From: Flavobacteriales bacterium
GTDB taxonomy: Bacteria; Bacteroidota; Bacteroidia; Flavobacteriales; Flavobacteriaceae
Direction: 5' to 3'
NCBI GenBank assembly: GCA_004214185.1
Contig: SGZG01000011.1
Location: 1 to 39,718 of the forward strand
Length of the DNA: 39,718 bases
Shown here: piece by piece, positions 8,218 through 18,646 of the stretch
Numbering within the stretch: position 1 is the first letter of the stretch
Layout of the letters: every line of letters starts with the position of its first letter
The notes under the pieces: generated by a model
Database searches by the model: none
The model's input: the letters and a program-made list of their open reading frames with translations, nothing else
Told to the model about the DNA's origin: nothing
Translations under genes and position numbers: made by a program

Positions 8218-8781
8218 ATGAAATTAATTGTTATTGATAATTACGATTCTTTTACCTATAACTTAGTTCATTACTTTGAAGACCTTGGATGTGATGTAAC
8301 TGTAAAAAGAAATGATGAGGTTGAAATGAGCGAAATTGAAAAATTTGAATATTTAGTTTTATCTCCTGGTCCAGGGATTCCTGATGAAGCTGGAGAATTA
8401 AAAAATATAATTTCCAGATTTGGAACGAGTAAAAAAATATTAGGAGTATGCCTAGGTCACCAAGCAATAGCTGAAGTTTATGGAGCTAGACTTAAAAATC
8501 TTTCCGAAGTGTACCACGGGGTTGATAGTGAAATTAACATAACTTTAGATCACTACTTGTTTAAAAATCTGAAAAAACCACTTAATGTTGGAAGATATCA
8601 TTCTTGGGTTGTTGAAGAACCCGTTCCAGATTGTTTGGAAATTTTAGCATATGATGATAAAAATCATATCATGGCTTTGAAACACAAAGAGTTGAATATC
8701 ACTGGAGTTCAATTCCATCCAGAATCAATTCTAACCAATCAAGGTAAAGAAATGTTAAAAAATTGGTTAAAATTTAGCTAA
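8218..8781 (+). CDS. trpG: Anthranilate synthase component II (glutamine amidotransferase)
   Basis: IDNYDSFTYNLVHYFEDLG, LSPGPGIPDEAG, LGVCLGHQAIAE, VQFHPESILT. Confidence 0.95.
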   Translation: MKLIVIDNYDSFTYNLVHYFEDLGCDVTVKRNDEVEMSEIEKFEYLVLSPGPGIPDEAGELKNIISRFGTSKKILGVCLGHQAIAEVYGARLKNLSEVYHGVDSEINITLDHYLFKNLKKPLNVGRYHSWVVEEPVPDCLEILAYDDKNHIMALKHKELNITGVQFHPESILTNQGKEMLKNWLKFS

Positions 8782-9776
8782 TGAAAGATATAATTAAAAA
8801 GCTCATTTCGCATAAAACTTTATCTAAAGATGAAGCAAAAAGTATTTTAATTAATATTTCTAGTGGAAAATTCAACAACAGTTTAATTAGCTCTTTTTTA
8901 ACTGTGTTCATGATGAGAAACATTACCTTGGAAGAACTTCAAGGTTTTAAAGAAGCTCTTCTTGAACTCTGCATTAGTATTGATTTAAGTGATTATAATA
9001 CGATTGATTTGTGTGGGACTGGAGGAGACAATAAAGACACATTTAATATTTCTACTTTATCGGCATTTATAACAGCAGGAGCTGGAGTTAAAGTTACAAA
9101 ACACGGCAATTATGGTGTTTCATCAACTTGCGGATCAAGCAATGTTCTTGAAAATTTAGGAATTAAATTTTCTAACAATAATGAATTTCTTAAAACTTGC
9201 ATTGAAAAATCTGGTATATGTATTTTACATGCCCCACTTTTTCATCCAGCAATGAAACATGTAGCCCCAATTCGAAGAGAATTAGGGTTAAAGACATTTT
9301 TCAATATTCTAGGTCCTCTGGTCAACCCTTCTTTTCCAAAAAATCAAATAGTTGGAGTCTTTAATTTGGAACTTGCAAGATTATATTCTTATCTATTTCA
9401 AAAAACTAAAAAAAATTACTCTATAATTTTTTCACTTGATGGATACGATGAAATCTCGTTAACTGGTTCAACAAAAATTATATCTAGAAAACAAGAAAAC
9501 ATATACTCACCCAAAAACTTGGGTTTTAAGACTTTAACTCAAAAATCAATTTGTGGAGGTAAGACAATTAGAGAATCTGCTAAAATTTTCATGAATGTGT
9601 TGAGCAATAAGGGAACAGTTTCACAAAAAAATGTAGTTATTGCAAATTCTGGTCTTGCAATTTCAACTGCTCTTGAATTACCAATTTTTGAAGGAATTGA
9701 AAGAGCAAAAGAATCATTAATTTCTGGAAAAGCTCTTGAATCATTTTATAATCTAAAAAAACTTAGTGCTTCATGA
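8781..9776 (+). CDS. trpD: Anthranilate phosphoribosyltransferase
   Basis: DLCGTGGDNKDTFNISTLSAFITAGAGVKVTKHGNYGVSSTCGSSNVLE. Confidence 0.95.
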   Translation: MKDIIKKLISHKTLSKDEAKSILINISSGKFNNSLISSFLTVFMMRNITLEELQGFKEALLELCISIDLSDYNTIDLCGTGGDNKDTFNISTLSAFITAGAGVKVTKHGNYGVSSTCGSSNVLENLGIKFSNNNEFLKTCIEKSGICILHAPLFHPAMKHVAPIRRELGLKTFFNILGPLVNPSFPKNQIVGVFNLELARLYSYLFQKTKKNYSIIFSLDGYDEISLTGSTKIISRKQENIYSPKNLGFKTLTQKSICGGKTIRESAKIFMNVLSNKGTVSQKNVVIANSGLAISTALELPIFEGIERAKESLISGKALESFYNLKKLSAS

Positions 9777-10555
9777 CAATTTTAGAAAAAATAATAAATT
9801 CAAAAATAGAGGAAGTTAAGGTTCTTAAAAAACTATATTCAATTGAAGACCTTGAAAAAAGAAGTTTATTCCAAAGAAAAACAGAGTCTTTAAAGACAAG
9901 GCTTGAATTAAGTCGTCATGGAATTATAGCTGAGCACAAGAGAAAATCACCATCTAAGTCTGTAATTAACAATGATATAAAATTAGAAGAAGTTATTTCT
10001 GGTTATGACACTGCAAATGTTAGCGGTATTTCTGTTTTAACTGACAAAAAATATTTTGGAGGAAACACAAACGATTTGTTGATAGCTAGAGAATTAACCA
10101 AAATTCCTATTATTCGAAAAGAATTTATTATTGATGAATTTCAAATTTTAGAAGCTAAAGCTTGTGGAGCTGATGTTATTCTGTTAATTGCTGCTTGTTT
10201 AGATGAAAAACAAATAAAAAATTTAAGTGAATTTGCTAAAAGTTTAAATCTTGAAGTTTTAATTGAAATACACAATAATCAGGAACTTGAAAAATGCTTA
10301 TTAAACTCTGTTGATATTATTGGCGTAAATAATAGAAATCTTAAAACATTTGAAGTCGATATAGAAAACAGTATCAATTTATCTGAAATAATTCCAGAAA
10401 ATTTTGTGAAAATATCGGAAAGTGGAATTTCTTCAGCTAAAGAAATTTCAATTTTAAGAAAACATGGTTTTAAAGGATTTTTAATTGGAGAAACATTTAT
10501 GACGGAGAAAGATCCTGGAAAAGAGGTTTTAAAAATGATTAATGAAATAGGATGA
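9773..10555 (+). CDS. trpC: Indole-3-glycerol phosphate synthase
   Basis: IIAEHKRKSPSKSVIN, IIRKEFIIDEFQILEAKACGADVILLIAACL, GVNNRNLKTFEVD. Confidence 0.95.
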   Translation: MTILEKIINSKIEEVKVLKKLYSIEDLEKRSLFQRKTESLKTRLELSRHGIIAEHKRKSPSKSVINNDIKLEEVISGYDTANVSGISVLTDKKYFGGNTNDLLIARELTKIPIIRKEFIIDEFQILEAKACGADVILLIAACLDEKQIKNLSEFAKSLNLEVLIEIHNNQELEKCLLNSVDIIGVNNRNLKTFEVDIENSINLSEIIPENFVKISESGISSAKEISILRKHGFKGFLIGETFMTEKDPGKEVLKMINEIG

Positions 10556-11160
10556 AATTAAAAGTGTGTGGGATGAAATATCCTCAAAATATTACTGAAA
10601 TAGAAAGTCTTAACCCCGACTTAATGGGTTTCATTTTTTATAAAAAATCTAAAAGATTTTTTAATCAACCTGAAATTAATTTAAATGGTAAAATAAAAAA
10701 GGTTGGAGTTTTTGTAAACGAAAATTTTCAAGAAATTAAAAACAAAATAAAAAAATATAAACTTGATTACGTTCAATTACATGGTGAAGAAACTGTGAGT
10801 TTTTGTAATTCACTAAATCATTTAGTCAAAATCATCAAAGTTTTTAAAATAGATGATAATTTTAACTTTAAAAAAACAGAAGAATTTAAAAACGTATGTG
10901 ATTTTTTCTTGTTCGACACAAAAACAGAATTAAATGGAGGAAGTGGTATTAAATTTAATTGGGATGTACTTCAAAACTACAAATGCAAAAAGAAATTTTT
11001 TTTAAGTGGAGGAATTGATATTTCAGACGTTGAGAAGATAAAAAAAATAGTTAAAAGTTATCCAATTGCAGGAATCGATATCAACAGTAAATTCGAATTA
11101 AATAATTTAGAAAAAGACAAAGACAAAATAAGTCAATTAATTAAAAAATTGCGTTTATGA
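10552..11160 (+). CDS. trpF: Phosphoribosylanthranilate isomerase
   Basis: [39 protein letters not shown]; operon context. Confidence 0.93.
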   Translation: MKLKVCGMKYPQNITEIESLNPDLMGFIFYKKSKRFFNQPEINLNGKIKKVGVFVNENFQEIKNKIKKYKLDYVQLHGEETVSFCNSLNHLVKIIKVFKIDDNFNFKKTEEFKNVCDFFLFDTKTELNGGSGIKFNWDVLQNYKCKKKFFLSGGIDISDVEKIKKIVKSYPIAGIDINSKFELNNLEKDKDKISQLIKKLRL

Positions 11161-12344
11161 GTAAAACATATAATGTTAATGAAAAAGGTTATTATGGAGA
11201 CTTTGGTGGAGCTTACATCCCTGAAATGATGTATGCCAACATTGAAGAATTGAGAACAAAATATTTAAAAATTTGTTCTGAAGAAAAATTTCAAAAAGAA
11301 TTTAATGATCTTTTAAAACAATATGTAGGAAGGCCTACACCACTATATTTTGCTGAAAGACTGTCTCATACTTACAATACCAAAATTTATTTGAAAAGAG
11401 AAGATTTATGTCACACTGGAGCACATAAAATAAATAATACAATTGGTCAAATATTACTGGCAAAAAGACTTGGAAAAACAAGAATAATTGCGGAAACTGG
11501 TGCAGGTCAACATGGAGTTGCTACAGCTACAGTATGTGCTCTAATGGGTATTAAATGTATAATTTACATGGGTGAAATTGACATAAGTAGACAAGCACCC
11601 AATGTCGCTAGAATGAAAATGTTGGGAGCTGAGGTTAAACCGGCGATTTCAGGAAGTAAGACTTTAAAAGATGCAACAAATGAAGCAATTAGAGATTGGA
11701 TTAATAATCCTATTGATACTCATTATATAATTGGATCAGTTGTAGGTCCCCATCCCTATCCTGATATGGTTGCGAGATTTCAATCAATTATCGGAGTGGA
11801 AGTAATGGATCAATTGAAAAAAACAGAAGGTACTGAAAATCCTGATTATGTTATTGCATGTGTAGGAGGTGGTAGTAATGCCGCTGGTTTATTTTACCCT
11901 TATCTTGATAATGAAAATGTTAAAATTATATGCGTTGAAGCCGCTGGAAAAGGTATTGATACAGGAAAAAGTGCAGCTACTTCAATATTAGGAAAAGAAG
12001 GGATTATTCATGGATCTAAAACGTTGTTAATGCAATCCTTTGATGGACAAATTACTGAACCCTATTCAATTTCAGCAGGACTTGATTACCCTGGAGTGGG
12101 TCCCATGCATGCAAACTTATTTAAGACGAAAAGAGGAGAATTTATATCAATCAATGATAAAGAAGCTATGGAATGGGGGCTTAACCTATCAAGACTTGAA
12201 GGAATAATCCCTGCTATAGAAACTTCTCATGCATTTGCTGTTTTGGATAAGAAAAAATTTAAGAAAGACGATGTTTTAGTTTTTAATTGTTCTGGAAGAG
12301 GCGATAAAGATTTAGACACTTATATAGATTATTTTAAACTTTAA
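11157..12344 (+). CDS. trpB: Tryptophan synthase beta subunit
   Basis: [60 protein letters not shown]. Confidence 0.97.
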   Translation: MSKTYNVNEKGYYGDFGGAYIPEMMYANIEELRTKYLKICSEEKFQKEFNDLLKQYVGRPTPLYFAERLSHTYNTKIYLKREDLCHTGAHKINNTIGQILLAKRLGKTRIIAETGAGQHGVATATVCALMGIKCIIYMGEIDISRQAPNVARMKMLGAEVKPAISGSKTLKDATNEAIRDWINNPIDTHYIIGSVVGPHPYPDMVARFQSIIGVEVMDQLKKTEGTENPDYVIACVGGGSNAAGLFYPYLDNENVKIICVEAAGKGIDTGKSAATSILGKEGIIHGSKTLLMQSFDGQITEPYSISAGLDYPGVGPMHANLFKTKRGEFISINDKEAMEWGLNLSRLEGIIPAIETSHAFAVLDKKKFKKDDVLVFNCSGRGDKDLDTYIDYFKL

Positions 12345-12345
12345 T

Positions 12346-13110
12346 ATGAATAGAATAAATAAAATTTTAGAGGAAAAAAATAATATTCTATCGATTTATT
12401 TCACAGCAGGATTTCCAGAAATTGAGGATACTGAAAAAATCATTTTAAAATTAAGTGAATGTGATGTTGACATGGTAGAGATTGGTTTACCTTTTAGCGA
12501 TCCCCTTGCTGATGGACCAACAATTCAAGAAAGTTCAACAATTGCGTTAAATAATGGAATGAATACAAAAAAACTATTTATTCAATTAAAAAATATTAGA
12601 AAAAAAACTAATATTCCGCTTATAATCATGGGCTATTTCAACCCTATTTTACAATTTGGAATTGAAAATTTTTGTGAAGAATGTGAATTAGCAGGTATCG
12701 ATGGATTGATAATTCCGGATCTTCCAGTTGATGTTTTTAAAGAAAATTATCAGTCACTTTTCAATAAACATAAGCTTCTTAATATGTTTTTAATATCTCC
12801 TCAAACCAGTGACGAAAGAATTCGGTTTATAGATAAGGTTTCAAATGGATTTATTTACATGGTTAGTAGTTTTAGCATAACAGGTGCTGTTAATTCTTTT
12901 GGAAAAAACCAAATAGATTATTTCAAAAGGATTAATAAAATGAATTTAAAATCTAAACTTTTAATTGGTTTTGGAATCAGCAATAAAGATACGTTTAATG
13001 ATGCTGTAAGTTACAGTAAAGGAGCTATAATTGGATCAGCTTTCATCAAATTTTTAAAAACAAATAAAATTGAAAATATTAAAAATTTCATCGATCAAAT
13101 TAGAGGATAA
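12346..13110 (+). CDS. trpA: Tryptophan synthase alpha subunit
   Basis: YFTAGFPEIEDT, VEIGLPFSDPLADGPTIQESS, GLIIPDLPVD, GFGISNKDTF. Confidence 0.96.
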   Translation: MNRINKILEEKNNILSIYFTAGFPEIEDTEKIILKLSECDVDMVEIGLPFSDPLADGPTIQESSTIALNNGMNTKKLFIQLKNIRKKTNIPLIIMGYFNPILQFGIENFCEECELAGIDGLIIPDLPVDVFKENYQSLFNKHKLLNMFLISPQTSDERIRFIDKVSNGFIYMVSSFSITGAVNSFGKNQIDYFKRINKMNLKSKLLIGFGISNKDTFNDAVSYSKGAIIGSAFIKFLKTNKIENIKNFIDQIRG

Positions 13111-13872
13111 CTATCTTACAAAAACCAATTCATTTGAATTAAGACTTTCTTGTTCATTATAACAATACCCTGCATAATCAAACCCTTTTAAATCGTTTAC
13201 TGAATTTATATCATTGTCAAGAATGTACCTTGTCATTAATCCTCTAGCCTTTTTAGCATAAAATGAAATGATTTTTAATTTCCCATTTTTAAAGTCTTTA
13301 AAGATGGGTGATGTCATTTTAACTTTTAAAGATTTTTTGTCAATAACTGAAGAATATTCGTTGCTTGCTAAATTCACAAAAATTTCATTTTCGGATAGTT
13401 CTTCATTTAAAAAATCTGTTACCTTTTTTTTCCAAAACTCATATAAGTTTTTCGATTCCTCTATTTTTATTTTTGTTCCCATCTCAAGTCGATAAGCCTG
13501 CATAAGATCAAGTGGTTTTAAAATCCCATATAAACCAGAAAGAATTCTTAAAGAAGATTGAGCTTTATTAATTTTAGAATCATCCAATGAAAAAGCATCT
13601 ATTCCATTGTAAACATCTCCATCAAAAGTAAATAAAGAGGGTCTTGAATTGCTGTTTGTAAATGGTGTATTGAACTCAACATTTCTCCTCCAGTTTAATT
13701 CAGCAATTTTGTCTGAAATTTTCATTAATTCTTTTAATTGAGAAGGATTTTTCTTTTTCAAGTTTTCATTAATAATTTTAGAATCATCTAAAAAAACAGG
13801 GAAGGAAAAGTTGCTTGTTGGTAAATCTTTTTCAAAATTTAAAGATTTAGCTGGTGATATTATAATTTTCAT
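13111..13872 (-). CDS. yaaA: Peroxide stress protein YaaA (UPF0246)
   Basis: MKIIISPAKSLNFE, LFTFDGDVYNGIDAFSL, ILSGLYGILKPLDLMQAYRLEMGTK, FYAKKARGLMTRYIL. Confidence 0.93.
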   Translation of the reverse strand: MKIIISPAKSLNFEKDLPTSNFSFPVFLDDSKIINENLKKKNPSQLKELMKISDKIAELNWRRNVEFNTPFTNSNSRPSLFTFDGDVYNGIDAFSLDDSKINKAQSSLRILSGLYGILKPLDLMQAYRLEMGTKIKIEESKNLYEFWKKKVTDFLNEELSENEIFVNLASNEYSSVIDKKSLKVKMTSPIFKDFKNGKLKIISFYAKKARGLMTRYILDNDINSVNDLKGFDYAGYCYNEQESLNSNELVFVR

Positions 13873-13914
13873 AATAACTTATTGAAATTTATAATCAAAT
13901 TTAAAAAATTTGAA

Positions 13915-14925
13915 TTATTTAGAATAATTTCTCCACTTTTCTAAGCATATTTTAAAATCTTCAGGAAGGTCACATTCAAAATTTAATTCTTTTCCTGTAA
14001 TTGGATGTATAAAACCTAAGGATTTAGCATGCAAAGCTTGCCTAGGCATGACCTTAAAGCAATTAGTGACAAACTGCTTGTATTTATTAAAAATAGTTCC
14101 TTTTAAAATTTTATTTCCTCCATATCTCGAATCACTAAAAATAGGATGACCAATATGTTTCATATGAGCTCTAATCTGATGAGTTCTTCCTGTTTCCAAT
14201 TCACATTCAACCAAAGTCAAATAATTAAATCTTTCAATGACTTTGTAGTGAGTTATGGCTTGTTTTCCATATTCATTTTCTTCACTCGGAACACTCATTA
14301 TTAATCTATTTTTTGGATCTCTGGCTAATCTTTCATCAATCGTTCCTGATTCATCATCAATAATGCCCCAAACTAAAGCGATATATTTTCTCTTTGATGA
14401 TTTTAAATAAAATTGTTTCGCTAGTTCAGTCATTGATTTTTCATCTTTCGCAATTACTAGAAGACCACTTGTATCTTTATCGATTCTGTGAACCAAACCA
14501 GGTCTTCCATCTTTGTTTTGTGGCAAATTATCAAAATGATGAATTAAACCATTTAGTAAAGTTCCGCTATAATTTCCGTGTCCAGGATGAACAACCAGTC
14601 CTGCTGGCTTATTAACGACTAATAAATTACTATCCTCATAAACTATTTCTAAATTCATTTTCTCTCCAACTAATAAATTTTCATAAGGGGGATGAGAAAA
14701 CATAACTTTAATGACATCTCCAGGCTTAACTTTATAATTTGATTTAACGGTTTTGTTATTTGAAAAAATTGCACCATTTTTTGCAGCAATTTGAATTTTA
14801 TTTCTAGTTGAGTTTTCTATTCTATTCATCAAAAATTTATCAACTCTTAGAGGTTCTTGACCTTTATCTGCAATAAATTGATAATGTTCAAATAAATCTT
14901 TTTCTAAATTACTATTTAGATCCAT
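13915..14925 (-). CDS. RluA/RluD-family 23S rRNA pseudouridine synthase
   Basis: S4-like N-terminus; VVNKPAGLVVHPGHGNYSGTLLNGL, GRPGLVHRIDKDTSGLLVIAKDE, ETGRTHQIRAHMKHIGHPI. Confidence 0.94.
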   Translation of the reverse strand: MDLNSNLEKDLFEHYQFIADKGQEPLRVDKFLMNRIENSTRNKIQIAAKNGAIFSNNKTVKSNYKVKPGDVIKVMFSHPPYENLLVGEKMNLEIVYEDSNLLVVNKPAGLVVHPGHGNYSGTLLNGLIHHFDNLPQNKDGRPGLVHRIDKDTSGLLVIAKDEKSMTELAKQFYLKSSKRKYIALVWGIIDDESGTIDERLARDPKNRLIMSVPSEENEYGKQAITHYKVIERFNYLTLVECELETGRTHQIRAHMKHIGHPIFSDSRYGGNKILKGTIFNKYKQFVTNCFKVMPRQALHAKSLGFIHPITGKELNFECDLPEDFKICLEKWRNYSK

Positions 14926-15490
14926 CTTCAAATTTTTCGTCAATTATTCCATTTCCTAAAACTAAGTCTATTTTAGATTTTTTGGGAACCATTTCTCCTG
15001 GATTTACCTCACTACCATTAAATAAAATTTGAAGAACCATATCTTTTCCAATATTATTTTCATATAAAATTTCACCAATTTCTAAATCGGAAGCTAAAAG
15101 AGCTGAACTAGCACTTCTTTGAGTAATTTGAATGATATTTGGAATAGATACCTTCCCATAATTACTTGGATTTAATGTTAAATATATTTTGCGATTTTGT
15201 TTTACCTCAGTGTTTGATTTTGGGAGTTGATCAACTACTGAAAATTTTGGATATTTTGGATTGTATAAAGCAGAATCAAGCACAACATAAGAAAGATCAC
15301 TTTCATCTAAGATTTTAATAGCCTGCTCAAAATTTGTTCCGTCCAAGTTCGGAACTTTAATATATTGATTATGATTGGTAGAAATGTTAAGATATACATA
15401 CAATGAAAATAAAATCAAAATTGAAAAAAATATAGCTTTTGTGAGTTGTTTAAGGAGGTATTTACTAAACAAAAACTTAAGAAAATTCAT
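14912..15490 (-). CDS. PASTA domain-containing membrane protein
   Basis: Single N-terminal TM then PNLDGTNFEQAIKILDESDLSYVVLDS...SVVDQLPKSNTEVKQNRKIYLTLN PASTA repeats. Confidence 0.88.
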   Translation of the reverse strand: MNFLKFLFSKYLLKQLTKAIFFSILILFSLYVYLNISTNHNQYIKVPNLDGTNFEQAIKILDESDLSYVVLDSALYNPKYPKFSVVDQLPKSNTEVKQNRKIYLTLNPSNYGKVSIPNIIQITQRSASSALLASDLEIGEILYENNIGKDMVLQILFNGSEVNPGEMVPKKSKIDLVLGNGIIDEKFEDGSK

Positions 15491-15507
15491 TATCAAATAA
15501 TTAAAGT

Positions 15508-15515
15508 CAAATATA
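15508..15515 (-). promoter_or_regulatory. Putative promoter -7 element (TATATTTG) for PASTA-rluD genes
   Basis: CAAATATA on + strand, about 18 nt upstream of the PASTA gene start. Confidence 0.45.
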
Positions 15516-15570
15516 TAAAATAAGCTTGCTATTGTGATTTAAAAAAAAAATAAATGATATTTTTGTTTCA

Positions 15571-16545
15571 ATGTTAAAAAAAGTAGCTGTTTTAATGGGT
15601 GGTTTTTCTTCAGAAAAAAAAATATCACTAAAAAGTGGAGATGTAATTTTTAATAACATTGATAGATCTAAGTACGAACCTTTCAAGGTAATTGTAGAAA
15701 AATACAGATGGCACCATATTGATCAAAACAATCAATTGTTTGAAGTTTGTTTTGATGACTTTTCAATTTTTAAAAATGAAGAGAAAATTGTTTTCGACAT
15801 AGCTTTTATTATTATTCATGGACCACCTGGAGAAGATGGTTTAATTCAATCTTATTTTCAGCTAAAAAATATTCCATACACTGGAAGTGATTCATACACT
15901 TCATCATTAACATTTAACAAAAGAGATTGCATTTCAGTGTTGAGTAAATACGATATTCCAGTTGCAAATTCTATTCATCTTAATTATGGTGAATCTTTTT
16001 CGACTGAAAAAATTATTTCAAAATTAGGTTTACCATGTTTTGTGAAAGCTAATAGATCAGGTAGTAGTTTCGGGGTTTTTAAAGTTAATAAAAAAGAAGA
16101 CCTGGAAAATTTTATCAATAAAGCTTTTAAATTTGATAACGAAATTTTGTTAGAGTCATACTTACAAGGCACTGAAGTATCTGTTGGAGTTATGAATTAT
16201 AAAGATGAGATTAGGGTTTTTGGTATCACAGAACTAATTACTGAAAATGATTTTTTTGACTATGATGCTAAATACAATGGAAATTCTAAGGAAATAACTC
16301 CTGCCAACATTTCATCAGAGCAGAAAGAACTGGTTTCAAAACTTTCAATAAAAATTTATAAAAAGTTGGGAATGAAAGGCTTTACAAGAAGTGAATTTAT
16401 TATAATTAAGGACCAAGCATATTTCTTGGAGATAAATTCAATACCAGGAATGACTAATGAAAGTATTTTTCCTAAACAAGCAAAAATTAATAATATATCA
16501 ATTAAAGATTTATGTAACGAAATGCTTGAACAGGCATTAAATTAA
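15571..16545 (+). CDS. ddl: D-alanine--D-alanine ligase
   Basis: VAVLMGGFSSEKKISLKSG, HGPPGEDGLIQ, PYTGSDSYTSSLTFNKRDC, EINSIPGMTNESIFPKQAK. Confidence 0.95.
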   Translation: MLKKVAVLMGGFSSEKKISLKSGDVIFNNIDRSKYEPFKVIVEKYRWHHIDQNNQLFEVCFDDFSIFKNEEKIVFDIAFIIIHGPPGEDGLIQSYFQLKNIPYTGSDSYTSSLTFNKRDCISVLSKYDIPVANSIHLNYGESFSTEKIISKLGLPCFVKANRSGSSFGVFKVNKKEDLENFINKAFKFDNEILLESYLQGTEVSVGVMNYKDEIRVFGITELITENDFFDYDAKYNGNSKEITPANISSEQKELVSKLSIKIYKKLGMKGFTRSEFIIIKDQAYFLEINSIPGMTNESIFPKQAKINNISIKDLCNEMLEQALN

Positions 16546-16557
16546 TATATTTATGCT

Positions 16558-17013
16558 ATGAGAAAAGCTATTTTTCCAGGTTCATTCGATCCCTTCACTC
16601 TTGGTCATTTGGATATTCTAAAAAGAAGTTTACCTCTTTTTGATGAAATTGTTGTTGGAGTCGGTAATAACATTGAAAAGAAAACTATGTTTTCTGTAGA
16701 TCAAAGAATTTCATTTATTAAAAATTGTTTTCTTAAGGAGCAAAAAATTAAAGTCAAAAGTTATGATGGACTAACAATTGATTTTTGTAAAGAAATTGGA
16801 GCAAATTTTATAGTAAGAGGAATTAGAAATAACGGAGATTTTGAATTTGAAAAAGCAATTGCCAGAACAAATAGAAAACTTTCTAAAATTGAAACAGTTT
16901 TTTTACTTACATCTGCAAAAACATCATTTATTAGCAGTAGTATTGTAAGAGAACTTATTTTAAATAAAGGAGATTTCAATCTACTAGTCCCTGAATCGGT
17001 AAAAATTTCCTAA
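16558..17013 (+). CDS. coaD: Pantetheine-phosphate adenylyltransferase
   Basis: MRKAIFPGSFDPFTLGHLDILKRSLPLFDEIVVGVG, FIVRGIRNNGDFEFEKAIARTNRKL, SSSIVREL. Confidence 0.96.
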   Translation: MRKAIFPGSFDPFTLGHLDILKRSLPLFDEIVVGVGNNIEKKTMFSVDQRISFIKNCFLKEQKIKVKSYDGLTIDFCKEIGANFIVRGIRNNGDFEFEKAIARTNRKLSKIETVFLLTSAKTSFISSSIVRELILNKGDFNLLVPESVKIS

Positions 17014-17588
17014 GTTTCTAATAACAATTTTATATTGGGAAATGTATTTTTAATTTTTTTTACTTTCTTTTTTGTTTTCCAAACGACTTTTGTTATTCCC
17101 TCGCTTGATTCAGGATTAAACTCACCATCGTAATCAGATTTCATATTAAACCAATGTGTTTCTTTTAATCGAAATTCTTTACCTTTTTTAAAAATATGAT
17201 ATGTAATCATTTTAAAATCAATAATTTTCAAACTATCAATTCCTGTTTCCTCCATAACTTCTCTTAAAGCAGTATCTTTGACTGTCTCCCCTTTATCCAT
17301 TTTTCCCTTTGGAAGATCCCACTTGTTTCTTCGATATATAAAAAGAATTTCATCTTTTTTGTTTGTAACAACACCTCCTCCTGCCATTACAATTTTTATT
17401 TTTTTTGTAAAAGTCGAAATTAACTTTTTAGGATTTTTGTGAAAAAGAAAAATCCTTTTTTGTTTTTTAACAAGCTTTATAATTTCCAAAATGGAAATTT
17501 CTTTTAAATCATATATACTTATTTTATCGCCATAAGGAACTTTACTTGTTAAAATTATTTCATCCTGGTTAACAAAAACTTTATACAT
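17010..17588 (-). CDS. NUDIX hydrolase
   Basis: Nudix box GKMDKGETVKDTALREVMEETGI; start chosen at MYKVFVNQDE rather than the ORF-track start that overlaps pyrE. Confidence 0.9.
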   Translation of the reverse strand: MYKVFVNQDEIILTSKVPYGDKISIYDLKEISILEIIKLVKKQKRIFLFHKNPKKLISTFTKKIKIVMAGGGVVTNKKDEILFIYRRNKWDLPKGKMDKGETVKDTALREVMEETGIDSLKIIDFKMITYHIFKKGKEFRLKETHWFNMKSDYDGEFNPESSEGITKVVWKTKKKVKKIKNTFPNIKLLLET

Positions 17589-17596
17589 TTGTTTAT

Positions 17597-18238
17597 ATGG
17601 TTTTAGATAAATATACAGCAAAAAAAACTGCCGAATTACTTCTACAAATTAAAGCAATAAAATTAAGCCCAAAAAAACCCTTTAAATGGGCTAGCGGATG
17701 GAATTCTCCTATTTATTGTGATAATAGGATTATTTTGTCACATCCAAAAATTCGAATATTTGTAAGAGAACAAATGGTTAAGCAAATTGAAAAATTATAT
17801 GGTAAACCAGACATAATAGCTGGTGTTGCAACTGGAGCAATTGGGATTGGTATGCTTGTAGCAGATCTAATGAATCTTCCATTTATATACATAAGACCCA
17901 GCTCAAAAAAACACGGGAGAAAAAATCAAATTGAGGGGCAATTCTCGAGTTCACAAAAAGTAGTTGTTATAGAGGATCTGATAAGTACTGGAAATAGTAG
18001 TTTAATGGCAATAGAAGCATTGAGAAGCGAAGATTTACAATTAAAAGGGATGTTAAGTATTTTTACCTATGGATTTGAAATTTCTTATAAAAATTTTGAA
18101 AAAAGAGATGTTGACTTTCATTCCCTAAGTTCTTATGATTTTTTATTAGAACAAGCTTTGGAAATAAATTACATTAGTAATAATGAATTCAAAATTTTAA
18201 AAGAATGGAAAAAAAATCCAAGTGAATGGAAAATATAA
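17597..18238 (+). CDS. pyrE: Orotate phosphoribosyltransferase
   Basis: AKKTAELLLQIKAIKLSPKKPFKWASGWNSPIYCDNR, VVVIEDLISTGNSSLMAIEAL (PRPP motif). Confidence 0.95.
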   Translation: MVLDKYTAKKTAELLLQIKAIKLSPKKPFKWASGWNSPIYCDNRIILSHPKIRIFVREQMVKQIEKLYGKPDIIAGVATGAIGIGMLVADLMNLPFIYIRPSSKKHGRKNQIEGQFSSSQKVVVIEDLISTGNSSLMAIEALRSEDLQLKGMLSIFTYGFEISYKNFEKRDVDFHSLSSYDFLLEQALEINYISNNEFKILKEWKKNPSEWKI

Positions 18239-18247
18239 ATTACTGTT

Positions 18248-18646
18248 ATGACACTAAAAAGTAATCCCAACGAACTTAATATTTCAGAAAAAAATTTATT
18301 TGATAAGCTTGTAGACATAAATAATTTTCAAAAAATTATGCCAGAAAATATTTCAAAATTTGAAATAATTGACTCAAATACTTTAATTTTTTCATTAAAG
18401 GGAATGCCCGAAATTAAATTGATTTTTGGTGAAAAAAAATCTCCTAGTCTAATAATCCTTAATTCAAGTGAATCAAAAATTAGCTTTTCGCTTTCTGCCC
18501 ACATAAATAAAATTGATGATAATAATTGTTCTTTCTTTTTAGAATTTAATGGTGATTTAAATCCAATGATTCAAATGATGGTAAAAACTCCTCTTCAAAC
18601 ATTTATAAATGATATTTCTAAAAATACAACTAGTCTAATTTCATGA
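18248..18646 (+). CDS. SRPBCC family protein
   Basis: Small START-like polypeptide downstream of pyrE; family call from overall pattern and context. Confidence 0.55.
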   Translation: MTLKSNPNELNISEKNLFDKLVDINNFQKIMPENISKFEIIDSNTLIFSLKGMPEIKLIFGEKKSPSLIILNSSESKISFSLSAHINKIDDNNCSFFLEFNGDLNPMIQMMVKTPLQTFINDISKNTTSLIS

